Below are positions 59,349 through 64,000 of a stretch of 64,000 nt of DNA, piece by piece; positions within the stretch are counted from its first letter, which is position 1, and the number at the start of each line of letters is the position of its first letter. Location: NCBI RefSeq assembly GCF_000771875.1, contig NZ_JPXX01000001.1:62001-126000 (forward strand). Direction: 5' to 3'. Both the position numbers and the translations under genes were made by a program. The notes below the pieces were generated by a model, which did no database searches, was not told where the DNA came from, and saw only the letters and a program-made list of their open reading frames with translations. This DNA is from Gallibacterium genomosp. 1 (GTDB taxonomy: Bacteria > Pseudomonadota > Gammaproteobacteria > Enterobacterales > Pasteurellaceae).

Positions 59349-59362
59349 AATGAATGTTCATT
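59349..59362. promoter_or_regulatory. Palindromic operator candidate upstream of macA
   Basis: AATGAA-TG-TTCATT is a perfect dyad next to a TATAAA box (59340-59345), about 40 bases before macA. Short AATGAA/TTCATT dyads like this are typical of TetR/AcrR-family repressors of efflux operons. No such regulator gene lies in the window. Confidence 0.5.
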
Positions 59363-59402
59363 TAGTGATAGAAAATCCTTGTTTGTTTAAAGGATCAAAT
59401 AT

Positions 59403-60569
59403 ATGACGTTTACGAAAAAGCGGATTTTAGGCATTACCGTTGCACTGATTATTTTAGCAGCGATCTATTATTTCAATCTGCAATCTCAACCAAAGACAAC
59501 CTATCTGACAGAAACAGCTAAATACAGCGATATTCAACAAACCGTTGTAGCAACAGGGACTGTTCGCAGTTCTAATCGGGTTGAAGTAGGTGCGCGCGTT
59601 TCCGGAAAAGTGGAAAAAATTTTAGTTAAACTTGGGCAAAAAGTGAAAAAAGGTGAATTAATCGCCGAACTAGATTCTATTACGCAGGAAAACACGTTAA
59701 ACAGTGCGCAAGCTCAATTAACGGCTTATAAGGCACAATTAGTGGCGGCACAGACAGCTTATCGAGTTGCTAATTCCAATTTTCAAAGGATTGTTAAACT
59801 TTATAAACGTAAAGCCAGTTCTCTAGATGATTATGAAAACGCACAAAATAATTTAGATAGTGTGAAAGCGAATGTTGAACAGATTCAGGCGCAAATTAAA
59901 CAATCAGAAATTGAAGTTAATACAGCAACAACCAATCTGAATTACACTAAGATCACTTCTCCAATTGATGGCATTGTTATATCTATTCCAGTTTCTGTCG
60001 GGCAAACCGTTAATGCTAATCAAACTACTCCGACCATTATTCAAGTTGCGGATCTAGATACAATGTTGATTAAACCTGAAATTTCAGAAGGAGATATTAC
60101 TAAAATTAAACCTGGTATGAAGGTGCAATTTACCACGCTCGCTGAGCCTGATGAAATTTATCAGGCAAAAATAGATTCCGTTGATCCGGCGATGACTACG
60201 CTAACTGATAATGAATATAGCGAATCTGTCAGCGATACTAACGCTATCTATTACTATGCCAATATGTTAGTGCCTAATCCTGAACATAAACTACAAATTG
60301 GAATGACTACACAAAATACTATTATCACTGCACAAAAACAGCACGTTTTAGTCGTGCCAACCTTGGCTATTCAAAGAAAAAATGGTCAAAACAGTGTGCA
60401 AATTTTAGATGGCGATAATGTCATAGAAAAAATTGTCCAAATTGGTCTGCACGATGAAATTAATACAGAAATTCTCTCCGGATTGAATGAGGGCGACAAG
60501 GTTATTATTTCACAGTCCTCTGCTAATGAAGCAGCTAGCGTCAAAGTAAGAACACCACGAATGATGTAG
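59403..60569 (+). CDS. macA: Efflux periplasmic adaptor MacA
   Basis: MacA is the membrane fusion protein of the MacAB-TolC pump for macrolides, toxins and haem precursors. The 388-residue protein has one N-terminal membrane helix (about 8-25) and the split lipoyl domain (VRSSNRVEVGARVSGKVEKI, then ITSPIDGIVISIPVSVGQTV). A long hairpin of helices lies between, rich in Gln and Asn, and a beta-barrel follows. AAAGGA precedes the ATG. macB starts 8 bases downstream. Confidence 0.9.
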   Translation: MTFTKKRILGITVALIILAAIYYFNLQSQPKTTYLTETAKYSDIQQTVVATGTVRSSNRVEVGARVSGKVEKILVKLGQKVKKGELIAELDSITQENTLNSAQAQLTAYKAQLVAAQTAYRVANSNFQRIVKLYKRKASSLDDYENAQNNLDSVKANVEQIQAQIKQSEIEVNTATTNLNYTKITSPIDGIVISIPVSVGQTVNANQTTPTIIQVADLDTMLIKPEISEGDITKIKPGMKVQFTTLAEPDEIYQAKIDSVDPAMTTLTDNEYSESVSDTNAIYYYANMLVPNPEHKLQIGMTTQNTIITAQKQHVLVVPTLAIQRKNGQNSVQILDGDNVIEKIVQIGLHDEINTEILSGLNEGDKVIISQSSANEAASVKVRTPRMM

Positions 60570-60577
60570 AGGTTTTT

Positions 60578-62515
60578 ATGCAACACATTATTGAAATTAA
60601 AAACCTCAATAAATTCTTCGGCGAAGGTGAAAACCGAGTTCATATTTTGAAAAATATCAATCTTGAAATTGAACAAGGCGATTTTATTGCTATCATTGGT
60701 GCGTCCGGTTCAGGAAAATCCACATTAATGAACATTATCGGCTGTTTAGATACTGCCACCAGTGGTTCTTATCAAATTACCGGAAAAGAAACAGCAAAAC
60801 TGTCAACAGACCAACTCTCTGAATTACGTCAGCAACGTTTTGGTTTCATTTTTCAACGTTACAATTTGCTCTCCACGTTAACCGCACAGGAAAATGTTGC
60901 ACTGCCTGCGGTATATACAGGTATGGCAAAAGAACAACGACTACAACGTGCCGCACAGCTATTAGAAAAATTAGGGTTAAGCAATAAAATTGACAATAAA
61001 CCAAACCAGCTTTCTGGCGGACAGCAACAACGCGTCAGCATTGCTAGAGCATTAATGAACGGCGGCGATATCATCTTGGCAGACGAACCCACAGGTGCAT
61101 TGGATTCAAAAAGTGGCGAAACAGTGATGCAGATTTTGCAACAACTGCATCAAGAAGGACACACTATTATTTTGGTTACGCACGATAAACATATTGCACA
61201 ATTTGCTAATCGTATTATTGAAATTAAGGATGGCGAAATTATTCAGGATCATCGCCAATCGTTGCAAATCACTGTGCGTGAAATTACGCAAACTACCACA
61301 AATCGAGGTTGGCAATTTTATCGCGATCAATTTTTTGAAGCATTAAATATGTCAATCAATGCGATTGTTGCACATAAACTACGTTCACTGCTCACTATGT
61401 TGGGCATTATCATCGGTATTACTTCTGTAGTCTGTGTAGTTGCACTCGGTAACGGCTCACAACAAAAAGTATTGCAAAATATCAACTCGCTCGGTACCAA
61501 TACAATGGATATTTATAACGGCACCGGTTTTGGTGATCGGAGAGCGGAAAGTATGCAGAATCTTACCGTCAATGACAGTGAAGCTCTGATGCGTCAACCT
61601 TATATTGAAAGCGTTACGCCAAACAGTTCTGTTAGTGGTACACTCACTTATCGAAACAATGCTTTTACCGCTCAAGTGCGTGGTGTCAGCGAACAATATT
61701 TTAATGTTAAAGGAATACAAACCGTTGCCGGGCAACTTTTTAGTGGTGAGCAAGTTAAACAGAATCAATCCGTCGCTGTGATTGATCAAAATACGCAAAA
61801 ACGCATTTTTCAGGATCGTAATCCGCTCGGGCAAATTATTATGATCAATAAAAAACCGTTAAAAGTGATCGGTATTGTCGATATTCAAAATGTGATGGGC
61901 GTTAATCGGGAAAGCCTAAATATTTGGATTCCTTATACTACAGCAATGAACAAAATTTCAGGTGAGAAAAAAATTAGCTCCATTACAGTCAAAGTCAATC
62001 AAGGTATCAGCACCTCTGCAGCAGAAAAAAATGTCACTGCACTGCTACTAAGTCGTCACGGCAAAAAAGACTTTTTTATTTTAAATACCGACACCATCAA
62101 ACAAACGATTGAAAGCACAACAAATACAATGAAATTATTAATATCCTCAATTGCATTAATTTCATTAATTGTTGGGGGTATCGGCGTGATGAATATTATG
62201 TTGGTTTCCGTTACGGAACGTACAAAAGAGATTGGAGTCAGAATGGCAATCGGAGCCAAACAACAGAATATTCTGCAACAATTTTTAATCGAAGCCGTAT
62301 TGGTCTGCTTGGTCGGCGGTATTATCGGGATTATTTTATCCGGTTTAATCGGCTTTTTATTCAATCGTTTTATGAACGAGTTTACGATGCTTTTTTCCAC
62401 TTTTTCGATTGTTGTAGCAGTCCTTTGTTCAACATTAATCGGTATCATATTCGGTTATATACCAGCAAAAAATGCTGCAAAATTAAACCCAATTACAGCA
62501 TTATCTCAAGACTAA
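60578..62515 (+). CDS. macB: ABC-type efflux pump MacB (ATPase-permease fusion)
   Basis: MacB joins an ATPase to a permease (645 residues; E. coli 648). The ATPase has Walker A GASGSGKSTLMN, Q-loop FIFQRYNLL, signature LSGGQQQRVSIARAL and Walker B ILADEPTGALD. A membrane helix lies near residue 270, followed by a large periplasmic MacB_PCD domain and three C-terminal helices of the FtsX type. It exports substrates from the periplasm together with MacA and an outer membrane channel. GAGG precedes the start. Confidence 0.94.
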   Translation: MQHIIEIKNLNKFFGEGENRVHILKNINLEIEQGDFIAIIGASGSGKSTLMNIIGCLDTATSGSYQITGKETAKLSTDQLSELRQQRFGFIFQRYNLLSTLTAQENVALPAVYTGMAKEQRLQRAAQLLEKLGLSNKIDNKPNQLSGGQQQRVSIARALMNGGDIILADEPTGALDSKSGETVMQILQQLHQEGHTIILVTHDKHIAQFANRIIEIKDGEIIQDHRQSLQITVREITQTTTNRGWQFYRDQFFEALNMSINAIVAHKLRSLLTMLGIIIGITSVVCVVALGNGSQQKVLQNINSLGTNTMDIYNGTGFGDRRAESMQNLTVNDSEALMRQPYIESVTPNSSVSGTLTYRNNAFTAQVRGVSEQYFNVKGIQTVAGQLFSGEQVKQNQSVAVIDQNTQKRIFQDRNPLGQIIMINKKPLKVIGIVDIQNVMGVNRESLNIWIPYTTAMNKISGEKKISSITVKVNQGISTSAAEKNVTALLLSRHGKKDFFILNTDTIKQTIESTTNTMKLLISSIALISLIVGGIGVMNIMLVSVTERTKEIGVRMAIGAKQQNILQQFLIEAVLVCLVGGIIGIILSGLIGFLFNRFMNEFTMLFSTFSIVVAVLCSTLIGIIFGYIPAKNAAKLNPITALSQD

Positions 62516-62612
62516 ATCGCTTATAGCTTGAGATAATTTCAGAGGTGATTACTGGTCGAAAATGCTATGAATTGCTATAATTTTTTACAACGTTTTAGAC
62601 ATAAGGATAACT

Positions 62613-63983
62613 ATGAAAACATTTAATAAAATCACTATTGCACTACTGCTTTCAACCGCATTGGTCGGCTGTGCAAATTTAGATGATTCTTTCAAAGCCA
62701 GTGAACAAAATTTCCAACAATATATTGATGCAACCTCACAATTTAACGTGAATGAAGAGTGGTGGAAACTATACAATGATCCGCAACTGAATCAATTAGT
62801 TGATACTGCATTAAAAAATAATTTGGATTTAGCAAAAAGTGCCATTGCCGTTAATATTGCTCTTTATAAAGCCAATTTACTTGGTGCTGATCTAGTGCCA
62901 ACATTCAGCGGCGGTAGTGAATCTCAAGCAAGAAAAGATATTAAAAACGGAGGAAATTCCGTTATTACTCATACTGGCAATTTAAATATTAGCTATACAC
63001 TTGATTTATGGCGTAAATTAGCCGACTCTGCTGATGCTGCAGAATGGGAACATAAAGCGACTGTTGAAGATCTTGCTGCCGCTCGTCTTGCCTTGATTAA
63101 TAGTGTGATTAACACCTATTACAGTTTGGCGTATTTAAATGATGCAATTAAAGCAACAGAAGATTCTGTACGTTATTACAACGAAATTGATAATGTAGTA
63201 CAGAATAAACAGCGTTATGGTGTTATTGACGGCTTAAGCAGTGCACAAGCCAAACAAGCAGTGTTGATGGCTCGCAACACTTTATTAGAACTACAAGCCC
63301 AACAAAAAACTGCACAGCAAACAATGCATAATCTGCTCAACTTAAAACCAACCGATCCATTACATATTCAGTTGCCAGATCTGCTTTCAGTGAAATTGCC
63401 GGGCGTAAATCTAAATGTTCCTGTTTCTGTCATTGCTAACCGTCCGGATGTACGTGCAGCAGAATATCGTTTACAAAGTGCATTTAAAGATGCTAAAGCA
63501 ATGCAAAAGAGCTGGTTCCCACAAATTTCACTTGCTGGTTCATTACAAGTACAAGGCAATAAAGTCAGCAATGCTACCGATACTCGGTATGGTGTCGGTA
63601 CATTAGGCATCACACTGCCGTTCCTCTCTTGGCAAACCGTAAAATGGAATGTAAAAATTTCAGAAGCAAATTATGAAGTGGCACGCTTAGGTTTTGAACA
63701 AAGTATTACCAATGCTTTAAATGAGATTGATGCGCTCTATTTTGCCTATCAACAATCCCAACGTAGTTATAACAATTTACAGGATAAATATAACTACGAC
63801 AAACGTATTAGCCAATATTACCGTGATCGCTACAATGCCGGCGTTTCCGAATTGAAAGATTGGCTAACTGCTGCCAATACCGAAAAATCCTCGCAAATTT
63901 CTATTTTGAATCAAAAATATCAGTTAATTCAAAATGAAACTGCGGTATATCAAGCAATGGCTGGTTACTATATGAAAAAATAG
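62613..63983 (+). CDS. NodT-family outer membrane efflux lipoprotein (TolC-like)
   Basis: This 456-residue lipoprotein has a signal peptide with lipobox LVGC and the outer membrane efflux protein fold. EEWWKLYNDPQLNQLVDTALKNN is the NodT start motif, here EEWWKLYNDPQLN then QLVDTALKNN. A second OEP repeat begins near NRPDVRAAEYRLQSAF. It follows macB by 97 bases on the same strand and is its likely outer channel, although EmrAB might also use it. AAGGA precedes the ATG. The window ends 17 bases after its stop. Confidence 0.9.
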   Translation: MKTFNKITIALLLSTALVGCANLDDSFKASEQNFQQYIDATSQFNVNEEWWKLYNDPQLNQLVDTALKNNLDLAKSAIAVNIALYKANLLGADLVPTFSGGSESQARKDIKNGGNSVITHTGNLNISYTLDLWRKLADSADAAEWEHKATVEDLAAARLALINSVINTYYSLAYLNDAIKATEDSVRYYNEIDNVVQNKQRYGVIDGLSSAQAKQAVLMARNTLLELQAQQKTAQQTMHNLLNLKPTDPLHIQLPDLLSVKLPGVNLNVPVSVIANRPDVRAAEYRLQSAFKDAKAMQKSWFPQISLAGSLQVQGNKVSNATDTRYGVGTLGITLPFLSWQTVKWNVKISEANYEVARLGFEQSITNALNEIDALYFAYQQSQRSYNNLQDKYNYDKRISQYYRDRYNAGVSELKDWLTAANTEKSSQISILNQKYQLIQNETAVYQAMAGYYMKK

Positions 63984-64000
63984 TGATGTACATTAAAATC

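Overview
The window is a stretch of core chromosome from a low-GC gammaproteobacterium of the family Pasteurellaceae. The gene content and local orders fit that family: hel (lipoprotein e(P4)), lpoA-yraN-diaA-dolP divergent from rsmI, ribH-nusB-thiL-pgpA, rnhA/dnaQ, oppABCDF, and serS, mfd and rlmKL. The species cannot be named from the sequence. I saw no transposase, integrase, phage gene, CRISPR array or defence operon. By eye the Pasteurellaceae uptake 9-mers are almost absent: two exact copies of ACAAGCGGT and none of AAGTGCGGT.

Layout. 0.1-4.2 kb: a flavodoxin-fold quinone reductase, then an emrRAB multidrug efflux operon. 4.2-4.6 kb: a twice-frameshifted gene remnant. 4.7-18.1 kb, mostly minus strand: cmoB, serS, mfd-rlmKL, tcdA-mltA, cvpA-purF with a PurR box, a GpmB-like phosphatase and grxD. 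18.2-20.0 kb: lemA with two TPM-domain genes, divergent from hel, which has a CRP site. 21-24.3 kb: lpoA-yraN-diaA-dolP, divergent from rsmI. 25.3-30 kb: an esterase, der, RNase P RNA, and kdsD-kdsC. 30-35 kb: a BCCT transporter, rnhA/dnaQ and trhP.

35.05-36.05 kb is the least explained part. It holds a promoter-plus-terminator unit of about 65 nt (a candidate small RNA), a near-consensus LexA box on a TATAAT promoter with no recognisable gene behind it, the initiator tRNA gene, and a remnant resembling the C-terminus of an iron-dependent alcohol dehydrogenase. After that come a divergent LysR/NAD(P)-binding protein pair, an NlpC/P60 lipoprotein, nfo, a TorD-like chaperone and brnQ. Next are an acyl-CoA ligase with a CRP site embedded at the end of the opp operon, oppABCDF, selD (Cys form), ribH-nusB-thiL-pgpA, a LysE exporter, matP, an UPF0181-elyC pair, sohB, metF (MetR and MetJ sites), glnS, and a macAB-plus-outer-membrane-factor efflux operon.

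Functionally, the window ends in one tripartite efflux system and has a second (EmrAB) near its start. Between them are translation and RNA-modification genes, envelope maintenance genes, purine, riboflavin, thiamine and folate one-carbon steps, and DNA repair or replication genes. The best new leads are regulatory or RNA-level: the candidate sRNA, the orphan SOS promoter, the CRP site that overlaps a terminator/promoter junction, and the paired MetR and MetJ operators. No wholly new protein system was found.
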